A stretch of DNA of 50,640 nucleotides from Alphaproteobacteria bacterium (lineage in GTDB: Bacteria; Pseudomonadota; Alphaproteobacteria; Rhizobiales; Xanthobacteraceae). Position numbers and translations under genes: made by a program. The stretch spans positions 1 through 50,640 of the forward strand of contig JAPLPD010000131.1 of NCBI GenBank assembly GCA_026400395.1, in the 5' to 3' direction. Each line of letters opens with the position of its first letter. Position 1 is the stretch's first letter. Positions 1-8,681 of this stretch are shown one piece after another. A model generated the notes under the pieces. The model did not search any database. It was given only the letters and a program-made list of their open reading frames with translations, and was not told the DNA's origin.

Positions 1-1605
<1,605 letters not shown>

Positions 1606-1691
1606 GCGTGAGGAATGCACCTAAGCACGGTTCTTGGCCAGACCGTGGCGCCACGCATGCAAAGAATTATTCGATGCGGGTTTGGCGCGCT

Positions 1692-2165
1692 TTACTGCCG
1701 CTTGAGGATGTAGATCACGCGGTCGTAGTTGATCAGCATGGTGTCGGCGTCGCGGAAATGGAAGGTGTGCTGGGACTTCAGGCAGCGCACGTCCACGCTG
1801 GGGATGTCGCCCTTCGGGAAGCCGAGCCGCGCTGCGGCGGCGGCGGGATTGGGTTCCGGCAGGTTGCCATGGAACAGCGCATCGACTTCGATCGAATTCG
1901 TTGTGTAGATGACCTTGCTCTTGCAATCGAGCGGCTTGAATTTCGAACTCACCGAACTCGCCGCGAACGCCACGTCCGTCTTGAGCAGACGTTTGCCGAC
2001 GGCGGCGAGGGTGCCCTGTTCGCCGGGTTGGCTCCACGGCGCCGGCACCGCCTCGACGATCTGCCACTTGCCGAGAATGGAAACGCCCGCGGCCGGAGCG
2101 GGTGGGGCGAGGGCCATAAGCGCGGCGAATGCGAGAGCCGAGGCGCCGGGATTGCGATGTTTCAT
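1692..2165 (-). CDS. Small exported protein of unknown function
   Basis: The gene encodes 157 residues starting MKHRNPGASAL. A Sec-type signal peptide is visible (hydrophobic ALAFAALMALAPPAPAAG), so the mature protein is probably periplasmic. The mature part contains WQIVEAVPAPW, two cysteines in CKSK and RCLKSQ contexts, and a hydrophobic C-terminus ending YILKRQ. I do not recognise a named domain. The start is well supported because the ATG overlaps the TGA of the upstream CWC gene as ATGA, which suggests translational coupling. It is probably the last gene of the minus-strand operon beginning with the AhpD-like gene at 3123. A longer in-frame reading exists upstream but would overlap the whole CWC gene and would lose the signal peptide position. 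Confidence 0.7.
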   Translation of the reverse strand: MKHRNPGASALAFAALMALAPPAPAAGVSILGKWQIVEAVPAPWSQPGEQGTLAAVGKRLLKTDVAFAASSVSSKFKPLDCKSKVIYTTNSIEVDALFHGNLPEPNPAAAAARLGFPKGDIPSVDVRCLKSQHTFHFRDADTMLINYDRVIYILKRQ

Positions 2166-2407
2166 AAGGAGAGTCCGGCGACAGTTGCCGCCGCGCGAAG
2201 GCAGGCGGCGCACAGGCAATCCGCGCCCGCCGCGTCCGGCATGGGGAGCCGGTAGGTCTCGTCCATGCACCAGCATGCGCCTCCGGCAGCGTCGCACTCG
2301 AACGATGTGCCGCAACGGGCACAGGCCAGCCGCCGCAGCGGTAATCGCGAATCGGTCGGCGCGGTGATCATGAAGGCATTATCGGGCGTCATTGCCCGCA
2401 AGATCAA
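2162..2407 (-). CDS. Cysteine-rich CWC family small protein
   Basis: This small protein (81 residues from the upstream TTG) carries the pattern CARCG...FEC...CWC...CLCAAC. That arrangement matches the cysteine-rich CWC family, thought to bind a metal such as zinc through its cysteine pairs; its function is not known. The start is uncertain. TTG at 2407 overlaps the TGA of the upstream gene as TTGA, ATG at 2392 gives 76 residues, and ATG at 2371 gives 69. None has a clear Shine-Dalgarno sequence, which fits translation coupled to the upstream gene. The stop overlaps the next gene as ATGA, so the three genes appear to be read as one chain. Confidence 0.75.
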   Translation of the reverse strand: MILRAMTPDNAFMITAPTDSRLPLRRLACARCGTSFECDAAGGACWCMDETYRLPMPDAAGADCLCAACLRAAATVAGLSL

Positions 2408-3123
2408 TCATGCCTGCGTGACGGGATTGCGGCGGGCTTATTCCGCGGCGATGGCCGGCTTTCGCGCGCGTTCAGCTTGGCGGCCGCGGGAAACCGCGCG
2501 GCATACGCCTCGATATCCCCGACCGTCCGCCCGGCGATGGCGTTGCCTTGCTTCCGGTTGAACTCCGGCGATTCCAACTCGGTCCAGAACGAGTCGTTTA
2601 GCCGGTTGATCATGTTGAACATCGCGCAGTTCAGCGAGATTTCGACGATCTCGGGCTCGCTGAACAGCCGCTTCATGTCCTGCCAGACCTTCTCGTCGCG
2701 GGCCGCGGTATTCCTGGTCATCGACTCCGACCAGGCGATAGCGGCACGCTCGCGCTCGTTGAAAGCCGGGTCCGACTTGTAGGCGTCGGTCTTGAGTGCC
2801 TTGATGTCGGATTCTTTCAGGCCAAGCGCCATGCCGAAAACGCTGGTGTGCGCCGAGCAATAGCTGCACGCGTTGGTGAGCGAAGTTTTGATGGTGGCGA
2901 GATTTCGCAAGCGGACATCCGACACCGCGCCGAGATTGGGCTGCCGGGCGGCTGCGACGAAGCCGATGAACCAGCGTGCCAGATACGGGCTGTGCTTGGT
3001 CAGAATGCGCAGCAGGTTGGACGAGCGGCCCATGAACAGGGTCGAGCTGTCGAAGATTTCCTTGGCCAGACCATTGTCGGCCTGGGCTTCCTCTTCCGAC
3101 AGTCCGGACAGACGCTGGCTCAT
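2404..3123 (-). CDS. AhpD-like / carboxymuconolactone decarboxylase family protein
   Basis: The 239-residue protein starts MSQRLSGLSEEE after a good ribosome-binding site (AGGGAGA). The core motif TNACSYCSAHT is the CxxC-x2-H redox motif of the AhpD/carboxymuconolactone decarboxylase superfamily, which includes thiol peroxidase partners and ring-opening decarboxylases. Length and the all-helical composition fit the peroxidase-related branch, though a real decarboxylase role cannot be excluded. The gene is divergent from a TetR regulator, with a palindrome between them. A peroxiredoxin-like protein and a glutathione transferase lie beyond tetR. A role in oxidant or electrophile detoxification is therefore an inference from context. 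It is probably the first gene of the operon with the CWC and exported proteins. Confidence 0.85.
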   Translation of the reverse strand: MSQRLSGLSEEEAQADNGLAKEIFDSSTLFMGRSSNLLRILTKHSPYLARWFIGFVAAARQPNLGAVSDVRLRNLATIKTSLTNACSYCSAHTSVFGMALGLKESDIKALKTDAYKSDPAFNERERAAIAWSESMTRNTAARDEKVWQDMKRLFSEPEIVEISLNCAMFNMINRLNDSFWTELESPEFNRKQGNAIAGRTVGDIEAYAARFPAAAKLNARESRPSPRNKPAAIPSRRHD

Positions 3124-3210
3124 GGCGATCTCCCTTTGCCGCTCAGATGCGTTGGCGCGATCCGCGGACCCGACGGTATTGCCGCCGGGAGATCGGTCGG
3201 GCGCCACATG

Positions 3211-3240
3211 GACATTTTGTAGCGAGTGATACATAATGTC
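3211..3240. promoter_or_regulatory. Imperfect 30-bp palindrome, candidate TetR operator
   Basis: The sequence reads GACATT..TGTA..C...G..TACA..AATGTC around a central axis, with 11 of 15 base pairs symmetric. It lies between the AhpD-like gene and the divergent tetR gene, 34 bp before the tetR ATG at 3274. TetR family members usually bind such palindromes in their own divergent promoter, so autoregulation and control of both flanking transcripts is the likely role. The pairing was read directly; the regulatory role is inference. Confidence 0.6.
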
Positions 3241-3273
3241 AACGAACGCATACCGGCTGGCAGGCGAACCGCG

Positions 3274-3864
3274 ATGGCGCGACCCAGGGACTTCGAGGAG
3301 ACCGATGCGCTCGACGCCGCGATCGGCTGTTTCTGGCGGCGCGGTTACGAGGCGACGTCGGTGCGCGATCTCGCGGCGGCGATGGGCATCAGCGGCACCA
3401 GCCTCTACAACGCCTTCGACGATAAGCGGACGTTGTTCGTGCGTGCGCTGGATCGCTACATGGCGGAGACCGCGCGCGAGCGCATTCATCGCCTGGAGCG
3501 GACGCTGCCGCCGAAGCAGGCGATCCGGCGCTTTATCGGTGAAGTGATCGACCGCTCGGTGGACGACGTCGAGCGCCGGGGGTGTTTCCTGATCAACTCG
3601 GCGCTCGAGGTCGCCCCTCACGACCCCGAGCTTGGCGAGGAGATCGCGCAGCGGCTATCGGAGATCGAGGCGTTCTTTCGCCGCACGATCAAGGCCGGCC
3701 AGGCCGCGGGCGAAATTCCGGCGGCGCGAGACGCCCGCGATCTGTCGCGGCTGCTTCTCGGCGTGCTGCTTGGCATCCGCGTGCTTGCGCGCGCCAGGCC
3801 CGAGCGTGCGCTGCTTGAAGGGGTGGCGCGGCCGGCGCTCGGCTTGCTCGATTCCGGCGATTGA
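3274..3864 (+). CDS. TetR/AcrR family transcriptional regulator
   Basis: The 196-residue protein opens with MARPRDFEE, the classic start of TetR proteins of this branch, so ATG 3274 is preferred over an upstream GTG at 3226 that would lie inside the palindrome. The N-terminal helix-turn-helix is clear (SVRDLAAAMGISGTSLYNAF, about residues 29-48). It is followed by a C-terminal ligand domain resembling the TetR_C group found next to redox genes, with a single Cys near GCFLINSAL. The gene is divergent from the AhpD-like gene and 31 bp upstream of the peroxiredoxin-like gene, with which it is probably co-transcribed. A ligand such as an electrophile or oxidant is inferred from the neighbours only. 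Confidence 0.9.
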   Translation: MARPRDFEETDALDAAIGCFWRRGYEATSVRDLAAAMGISGTSLYNAFDDKRTLFVRALDRYMAETARERIHRLERTLPPKQAIRRFIGEVIDRSVDDVERRGCFLINSALEVAPHDPELGEEIAQRLSEIEAFFRRTIKAGQAAGEIPAARDARDLSRLLLGVLLGIRVLARARPERALLEGVARPALGLLDSGD

Positions 3865-3895
3865 AAATCGGACCAACACATACGGAGCAAAGACC

Positions 3896-4417
3896 ATGAC
3901 AACAGCAGTTAAGCTCGCGGCCGGCTCGGAATTCCCATCGCTGTCGATGCCGAAGGTTGGCGGCGGGGAGGTCACCGTCGGCGGCCACAGCGGCTGGCAG
4001 ATGCTGGTGATCTATCGCGGCAAGCACTGCCCGCTGTGCAAGAAATACCTCAAGGGCCTCGACGGCTTGCTCGACGACTACCGCGCCAGCGGCGTCGACA
4101 TCGTCGTCGCGTCGGGCGACCCAAAAGACAAGGCCGAGACCGAGAGCGCGGAAGAGGGCTGGCGCTTCCCGGTCGGTTACGACCTCAGCGTCGAGCAGAT
4201 GCGCAAGCTCGGGCTCTACATTTCCAATCCGCGGTCGCCGCAGGAGACCGACCGGCCGTTCCCGGAGCCCGGCCTGTTCGTGCTCAACCCGGAGGGCAAG
4301 GCGCAGATCATCGACATTTCCAACGCGCCGTTCTCGCGGCCCGACCTCGCCAACGTGCTGAACGGCATCAAGCTGATCAAGGAGCGCAACTACCCGATCC
4401 GCGGCACCGCGGACTGA
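3896..4417 (+). CDS. Peroxiredoxin-like (AhpC/TSA-fold) protein
   Basis: This 173-residue thioredoxin-fold protein starts MTTAVKLAAGS. It contains VIYRGKHCPLCKKYLKGL, the CPxC active site typical of the peroxiredoxin-like branch that has a CxxC in place of the classical PxxxTxxC. Other hallmarks are VVASGDPKDKAE, GYDLSVEQM and GLFVLNPEG, the last equivalent to the usual strand before the C-terminal helix. No signal peptide is present, so it is cytoplasmic. It probably reduces peroxides or disulfides using the two active-site cysteines. It follows tetR by 31 bp with GGAG upstream of the ATG and precedes the GST gene, suggesting a small detoxification operon. Confidence 0.85.
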   Translation: MTTAVKLAAGSEFPSLSMPKVGGGEVTVGGHSGWQMLVIYRGKHCPLCKKYLKGLDGLLDDYRASGVDIVVASGDPKDKAETESAEEGWRFPVGYDLSVEQMRKLGLYISNPRSPQETDRPFPEPGLFVLNPEGKAQIIDISNAPFSRPDLANVLNGIKLIKERNYPIRGTAD

Positions 4418-4516
4418 TCGCTGATGGGCAGGATGGGCGGCGCGGCAGCAATGTCCGCCAGTCATGGGATTTGGCCGAAGACTTTTCTCACATCACATCA
4501 AGCAGGGACTACGCCG

Positions 4517-5236
4517 ATGATTGATCTCTATTATTGGACCACGCCGAATGGACACAAGGTTACGATCTTTCTGGAAGAGACCGGCACGCCCTACAAGATC
4601 TTTCCGGTCAATATCGGCAAGGGCGAGCAGTTCAAGGCGGACTTCCTCGCCGTCTCCCCGAACAACCGCATCCCGGCGATGGTCGATGACGATCCGCCCG
4701 GCGGCGGCAAGCCGATCGCGATGTTCGAGTCCGGCGCCATGCTGGTCTATCTCGCCGAAAAGACCGGACAGTTCCTGCCGAACAAACCGGCGAAGCGCGC
4801 CGATGTCATGCAATGGCTGTTCTGGCAGATGGGCGGGCTCGGGCCGATGTCCGGGCAGAACAACCATTTCAGCAACTACGCCCAGGAGAAGATCACCTAC
4901 GCGATGGACCGCTATCGCAACGAAGTGAACCGGCTTTACGTCGTGATGAACAAGCGGCTGGCCGACCGGCCGTTCCTCGCCGGCGACTATTCGATCGCCG
5001 ACATGGCTTGCTATCCGTGGGTGGTGCCGCACGAGCGGCAAGGCCAGAAGATCGCCGACTTCCCGCATCTGAAGAAATGGCTGGAGACCACCGCGGCGCG
5101 GCCGGCGACTGTGCGCGCCTATGCCCACGTTGCGACGGTCAATCCGGGGCAGGGCGGCATCCGCACTCCGGAAGAGCGGGCCATTCTGTTCGGCCAGACC
5201 GCCGAGTCGATCGCCAAGGCGGCGGCAACGAATTGA
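4517..5236 (+). CDS. yfcG: YfcG-type glutathione-dependent disulfide oxidoreductase
   Basis: The 239-residue protein starts MIDLYYWTTPNGHKVTIFLEE, nearly the same opening as the YfcG/YghU (Nu-class) glutathione transferases, which fixes the start at 4517. The N-terminal thioredoxin-like domain has NNRIPAM and the SNAIL-like motif ESGAMLVYLAEK for glutathione binding. The helical C-terminal domain has SIADMACYPW and a YfcG-like QGGIRTPEERA tail. Members of this group reduce disulfides using two glutathione molecules rather than conjugating them. The gene follows the peroxiredoxin-like gene on the same strand with about 100 bp between, and a terminator-like hairpin follows at 5412. It likely acts with the peroxiredoxin-like and AhpD-like proteins in thiol redox control. 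Confidence 0.85.
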   Translation: MIDLYYWTTPNGHKVTIFLEETGTPYKIFPVNIGKGEQFKADFLAVSPNNRIPAMVDDDPPGGGKPIAMFESGAMLVYLAEKTGQFLPNKPAKRADVMQWLFWQMGGLGPMSGQNNHFSNYAQEKITYAMDRYRNEVNRLYVVMNKRLADRPFLAGDYSIADMACYPWVVPHERQGQKIADFPHLKKWLETTAARPATVRAYAHVATVNPGQGGIRTPEERAILFGQTAESIAKAAATN

Positions 5237-5266
5237 TGGAGACTGGTGCAGCGAATTCTGCGCGCT

Positions 5267-5382
5267 CCCTCTCCCCGTTGGGGCGTTGGGGAGAGGGCTG
5301 GGGTGAGGGGCCTTGGACGCTCGATAGATTGTACGCCCTCACCCGAACGCCTTCGGCGTTCGACCTCTCCCCACGGGAGAGG
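5267..5382. repeat. Rhizobial-type palindromic mosaic repeat
   Basis: Four nested inverted repeats are visible. CCCTCTCCCC (5267-5276) pairs with GGGGAGAGGG (5288-5297). GGGTGAGGG (5301-5309) pairs with CCCTCACCC (5336-5344). GAACGCC pairs with GGCGTTC at 5345-5361. CCTCTCCC (5364-5371) pairs with GGGAGAGG (5375-5382). This matches the widespread CCCTCTCCCC..GGGGAGAGGG intergenic palindromes of rhizobial genomes. It sits between convergent genes. Confidence 0.75.
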
Positions 5383-5411
5383 TGAAGAGAGCGTGCTGCG
5401 CGGCGAATCGA

Positions 5412-5446
5412 AACGGGCCGCCCGTGAGAGCGGCCCGTTATATTTT
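5412..5446. terminator. Rho-independent terminator between convergent genes
   Basis: AACGGGCCGC (5412-5421) pairs with GCGGCCCGTT (5430-5439) around an 8-nt loop. On the plus strand it is followed by ATATTTT, fitting termination of the GST transcript. On the minus strand the stem is followed by TTTC, so it may also stop the opposing hydrolase gene. Confidence 0.7.
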
Positions 5447-5463
5447 GCAGCGCTACGGCTATG

Positions 5464-6351
5464 TCAGGTGCCGCGGCCCCACAGGCCGCAATAGCGCCGC
5501 GCCACGAACGGCAGGCCGTTGGCGTAGCCCGGCATGCTCGCGTATTTCTCCAGCTTGAACTCCTTCTCGGCCTCGTCCCAGCACTTGCCGGCTTGGCCGA
5601 GCTTCTTCATTTCCGCTGACGCATCACGGTAGAGCGTCAGCACCGCCTTGGCGTCGTCCTTGGTGCCGAGCCGTCCGTTCGGCGCGCCCGGATGGCCGGG
5701 GATCAGCCTCTCCCAGTCGAGCGCGATCACCTTCTCGATGAATTTCTCGGTCTCGATCGGGAAGAAATCGATCATGCCACGGCCGGGGAACGAACCGACG
5801 GGGATGGTATCGACGACGAAAACGATCTTCTCCTTCGGCAGCCGGATCACAAGGTTTGAATCCGAATGGTTGATCCCGAGGAACAGCAGTTCCATCGTGG
5901 TGCCACCGAGGCTGATGACCTTCTTGTCGCCGGTCGATTCGTCCGGCAGCGGCGTATGCGGATCGTTGACCTGCTTGAGATGCGCGGTCGCATTCTTGTG
6001 CGCGATGATCTTGGCGCCGGCATCCTTGAACGCCTTGCCGCCGGCGATGTGATCGAAGTGATGGTGGCTGTAGACCAGGAACTTCACCGGCTTGTCGGTG
6101 ACCTTCTTGATCTCATCGAGATACTGCTGGCCGCCGGCCGGCCGGCCGTACGCGACCGGATCGGTCGCGATCACGCCGTCCTTGGTGACGACGAAGATCG
6201 CCTGATGATTGCCGTTGCGGAAGATATAGACGTTGTCGGTGCCATCGACCTTGGTGGTTTCGATCTGCGGCCTCGTTTGAGCCATCGCCGGCATGGCCAG
6301 AACCCCGGCCAGTAACGCCGCTCCGGCGTATTGCAATGCGGTCTTTGTCAT
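5464..6351 (-). CDS. Exported metallo-beta-lactamase-fold hydrolase
   Basis: The 295-residue protein begins MTKTALQYAG with a clear Sec signal peptide ending AMPAMAQ, preceded by a GGGGG-type ribosome-binding site. The mature domain carries the metal motif YSHHHFDHIAG (HxHxDH), later LGINHSDSN, VVDTIPVGS and PGHPGAPN, giving the full set of ligands of the MBL fold. It is therefore probably a periplasmic di-zinc hydrolase. The family covers lactamases, lactonases, glyoxalase-II-like enzymes and alkyl sulfatase relatives; the substrate cannot be assigned. No close operon partner is seen: the next minus-strand gene ends 122 bp upstream and is separated by a terminator hairpin. Confidence 0.85.
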   Translation of the reverse strand: MTKTALQYAGAALLAGVLAMPAMAQTRPQIETTKVDGTDNVYIFRNGNHQAIFVVTKDGVIATDPVAYGRPAGGQQYLDEIKKVTDKPVKFLVYSHHHFDHIAGGKAFKDAGAKIIAHKNATAHLKQVNDPHTPLPDESTGDKKVISLGGTTMELLFLGINHSDSNLVIRLPKEKIVFVVDTIPVGSFPGRGMIDFFPIETEKFIEKVIALDWERLIPGHPGAPNGRLGTKDDAKAVLTLYRDASAEMKKLGQAGKCWDEAEKEFKLEKYASMPGYANGLPFVARRYCGLWGRGT

Positions 6352-6421
6352 GGTCGCCCCCTGCTTGACGTTTTTCCGGCACAGCCTCGCGTGGACCACG
6401 CCAGGATGCAGAACAGCAAAC

Positions 6422-6447
6422 GGCGCGCGCTTATTCCAGCGCGCGCC
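6422..6447 (-). terminator. GC-rich terminator hairpin
   Basis: GGCGCGCGCT (6422-6431) and AGCGCGCGCC (6438-6447) form a perfect 10-bp stem with a 6-nt loop. It lies 26 nt beyond the stop of the minus-strand gene ending at 6474. The following minus-strand bases GTTTGCTGTT are only moderately U-rich. It probably ends that transcript before the hydrolase gene. Confidence 0.55.
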
Positions 6448-6473
6448 GCGATATTTTCAAAACCGGCCTGCGG

Positions 6474-7262
6474 CTACTGGTCGCCGCCAATAAACCCGGA
6501 AATCTTCCAGCCGCCGGCCTCTTTGCTGAAGCAAAGCTGGTCGTTGCCGAGCGGGCTCAGCGCCTCGGCGGAAACGAATCCGGTCTTGCCGGATGGGGTG
6601 ACCACCCGCAGCGTCGGGCTGTCCTGGTTGGGCGGCCCGTTATCCGCCAGTACATGGACGAAGTGCATGCCGAGCTTTTCGACCACCGGCGAATTGGGCT
6701 GCGCGCCCGAATGGACCTCGACGCCGGCCTGCACCGGATAGGCCCAGTCGCCTTCCTCGGTTCCGGTCGATTTGACCAGCGCCTCGAACTCCTGCGGGCT
6801 GAAGGTCGGATCGGCCGGCGCGCAGATCGTATCCTTGCGGTCGGGAAACGGCATGCCGGTCGGATCGGCGGACGCGGCGCCCAGCAACTCCCAGCCCGGC
6901 GCGTCCTTGCCGTCGAGCTGGATGGCCTTGGCGAGGTTGTCGATGGCCGGCCTCTTCTTGTCCGCCCGGTCACCCTTTTCGCCCATCCAGAAGAAGTTCT
7001 GCACCACAAGGCCGGCGAGCGCCTTGCGGTCCTTTTTTTCGACGACAACGCCGAGCTGCTTGCGTAACGCCTCCAGGCCCGGATCTGTCACCGTGGCGGG
7101 CGCGGTGATCGACACCGGCTTGTAAGGCTTCGCGGGCGCGGCCTGGCCGCCGGGCGGCGGCAACTGTCCTGGGCGGGGCAGTTGGCTTTGCGCCAAGCTT
7201 GCCGTTGCGGCGCTCAGAACGAGCGAAGTGGCGATCGAAACGGCGGTGACGCGGGCCTTCAT
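6474..7262 (-). CDS. Exported protein of unknown function, paralogue A
   Basis: The 262-residue protein starts MKARVTAVSIATSLVLS after a good AAGGAG site. Its Sec signal peptide ends near ASLAQS, followed by a proline-rich stretch. The mature protein contains PYKPVSITAPAT, a QNFFWMGEKGD segment, TICAPADPTFS, DWAYPVQAGVEVHS, HFVHVL and a C-terminal GFVSAEALSPLG...GWKISGFIGG. The C-terminal half, with VEVHSGAQPNSPVVEKLG and GKTGFVS, looks like a bacterial SH3-type fold, which often binds cell-wall material; this is inference. It is clearly paralogous to the next gene (7352-8116), sharing every motif listed. No named function is recognised. Confidence 0.75.
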   Translation of the reverse strand: MKARVTAVSIATSLVLSAATASLAQSQLPRPGQLPPPGGQAAPAKPYKPVSITAPATVTDPGLEALRKQLGVVVEKKDRKALAGLVVQNFFWMGEKGDRADKKRPAIDNLAKAIQLDGKDAPGWELLGAASADPTGMPFPDRKDTICAPADPTFSPQEFEALVKSTGTEEGDWAYPVQAGVEVHSGAQPNSPVVEKLGMHFVHVLADNGPPNQDSPTLRVVTPSGKTGFVSAEALSPLGNDQLCFSKEAGGWKISGFIGGDQ

Positions 7263-7351
7263 GGGCAGCTCCTTGGTCAAATTCAATGGATTGGAATCTA
7301 CGGAAAAATAAGTCGGTGTTGCGGCTGGCGGAGTGCGATCGGCAGGTTGTT

Positions 7352-8116
7352 TCAGTTTCCCCCGGCGATATATCCGGCAATCCGCCAACCGGCGACCATC
7401 TCCTTGATGTAGCAAAGCCGGTCCGAGTTGATCGACATCAGGCTGCCGGGCGGGACGAACCCCGGCTGACCGTCGGGCAGTGCGATACGCGCCCATTGAT
7501 TGCGGCCCGGCGCAGGTTCGCTGTCCGGGCCTTCGAAACCAATCAGCCGGACGAAATGCGCGCCGACCGTTGCCACCTTCACTCCACCCGCCCGTGGCGT
7601 CGCATACACCGGCGTTTCATCGGCGCGCGGGTAAGCCCAATCAATGTTGCTGGTGTAGGTGGTGTCGAGCAGCCTCGAATAGGCAATGCCGTCGAACGCC
7701 GGGCGTGCCGGCGCGCAGATCACGCCGGGACGGGATTCCAGCGGCTCAACCGCATCCAGCGCGGCGAACGCAGCGAGCGTGTCCCAGCCGATGCCGTTGG
7801 CCTTTTCGAGAAAAATCGCGGCGGCGAGATTGTCCACCGAAGGCTTGCGCGGGTCGAACTGTTGGCCGAAGTCGCGATCCCAGAAAAAGCCCTGTCCCAG
7901 TACCAGAGCGGCGAGTTCGGCGTAGATGCGGGTCTTGGCCAAGCTGGTCAACGCCGCCCGGAATGCAATGAAAGTCGCATCGTCGGACGCGGCTGCGCGG
8001 GTGATCGCCACCGGTTCGTAGGGTTTTGGCGGGCGCACGGGCGTCTGCGCCGCAGCCATACTGACGACGGCCCATGACGCGGCGATGAAAATCAGGCGTG
8101 AAAAACAATGGCGCAT
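7352..8116 (-). CDS. Exported protein of unknown function, paralogue B
   Basis: The 254-residue protein starts MRHCFSRLIF with a signal peptide ending SMAAAQ. It matches paralogue A in order and content: PYEPVAITRAA, LGQGFFWDRDFG, VICAPARPAFD, IDWAYPRADE, VGAHFVRLIGFEGP, LPDGQPGFVPPGSL, and the ending GWRIAGYIAGG. The C-terminal region resembles an SH3-like domain. Two cysteines, in the ICAPA and RLCYIK contexts, are conserved between the two copies and could form a disulfide after export. The two genes lie in tandem 89 bp apart, and gene duplication is the simplest explanation. The role is unknown; a periplasmic or cell-wall-associated function is inferred. Confidence 0.75.
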   Translation of the reverse strand: MRHCFSRLIFIAASWAVVSMAAAQTPVRPPKPYEPVAITRAAASDDATFIAFRAALTSLAKTRIYAELAALVLGQGFFWDRDFGQQFDPRKPSVDNLAAAIFLEKANGIGWDTLAAFAALDAVEPLESRPGVICAPARPAFDGIAYSRLLDTTYTSNIDWAYPRADETPVYATPRAGGVKVATVGAHFVRLIGFEGPDSEPAPGRNQWARIALPDGQPGFVPPGSLMSINSDRLCYIKEMVAGWRIAGYIAGGN

Positions 8117-8242
8117 GTCTGGTGCCGAATCGCGAGGCGGTCAGGTTACTGCCGGAACCGGAGCTTCGCATCTCGCGTTCTTGTGCGGCTTCCCTCATGC
8201 TACGGCCGCCCGGCCGAAACCTCTCCTACCGATGAGACCGTC

Positions 8243-8560
8243 ATGCCTGCGTTCATGTCCTGGCCCTATCTGCTGCCGATCCTGATGCTGCTCGGCTCGA
8301 ACGTTTTCATGACGCTCGCCTGGTACGGCTATCTGCGCTTCAAGGAGGTGCCCCTGATCGGCGTCATCTTCGCCGCCTGGGGCATCGCATTGGTCGAATA
8401 TTGCCTGGCGGTGCCGGCCAACCGTTGGGGCAACGAAATCTATTCGACGGCGCAGTTGAAGACCATTCAGGAGGTCATCACGCTCGTGGTGTTCGCCGGA
8501 TTCTCGGTGCTCTTTCTCAAAGAAGCCTTGACCGGGATCATGCGGTCGGCTTCGCATTGA
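8243..8560 (+). CDS. DMT-type small membrane protein (DUF486)
   Basis: This 105-residue protein (MPAFMSWPYLLPILMLL) has four predicted membrane helices and the family motifs GSNVFMTLAWYGYLRF, WGIALVEYCLAVPANRWG and QLKTIQEVITLVVFAGFSV. These match the DUF486 group of small drug/metabolite-transporter-like proteins, found widely in Proteobacteria without a proven substrate. The ATG at 8243 is chosen because the sequence matches family members from there; an internal ATG at MSWPY is an alternative. The gene is divergent from paralogue B and is followed 121 bp later by a Bug gene, probably a separate transcript. Confidence 0.85.
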   Translation: MPAFMSWPYLLPILMLLGSNVFMTLAWYGYLRFKEVPLIGVIFAAWGIALVEYCLAVPANRWGNEIYSTAQLKTIQEVITLVVFAGFSVLFLKEALTGIMRSASH

Positions 8561-8681
8561 TTGCCGCGGGAGCCTTTTTCATCTTTCGCGGACCGCTTTG
8601 AAGTTGATCGCCAAGCCGCGTGACACCGATTGCCGAACGCCAGTGGAGAATGTGACACTGCCCGGAACAGGGGGGAGCGCC

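Noticed and set aside
5267-5382. Palindromic repeat block as a CRISPR array
   Set aside because: The repeats are few, unequal and form hairpins with each other, without regular spacers or cas genes.
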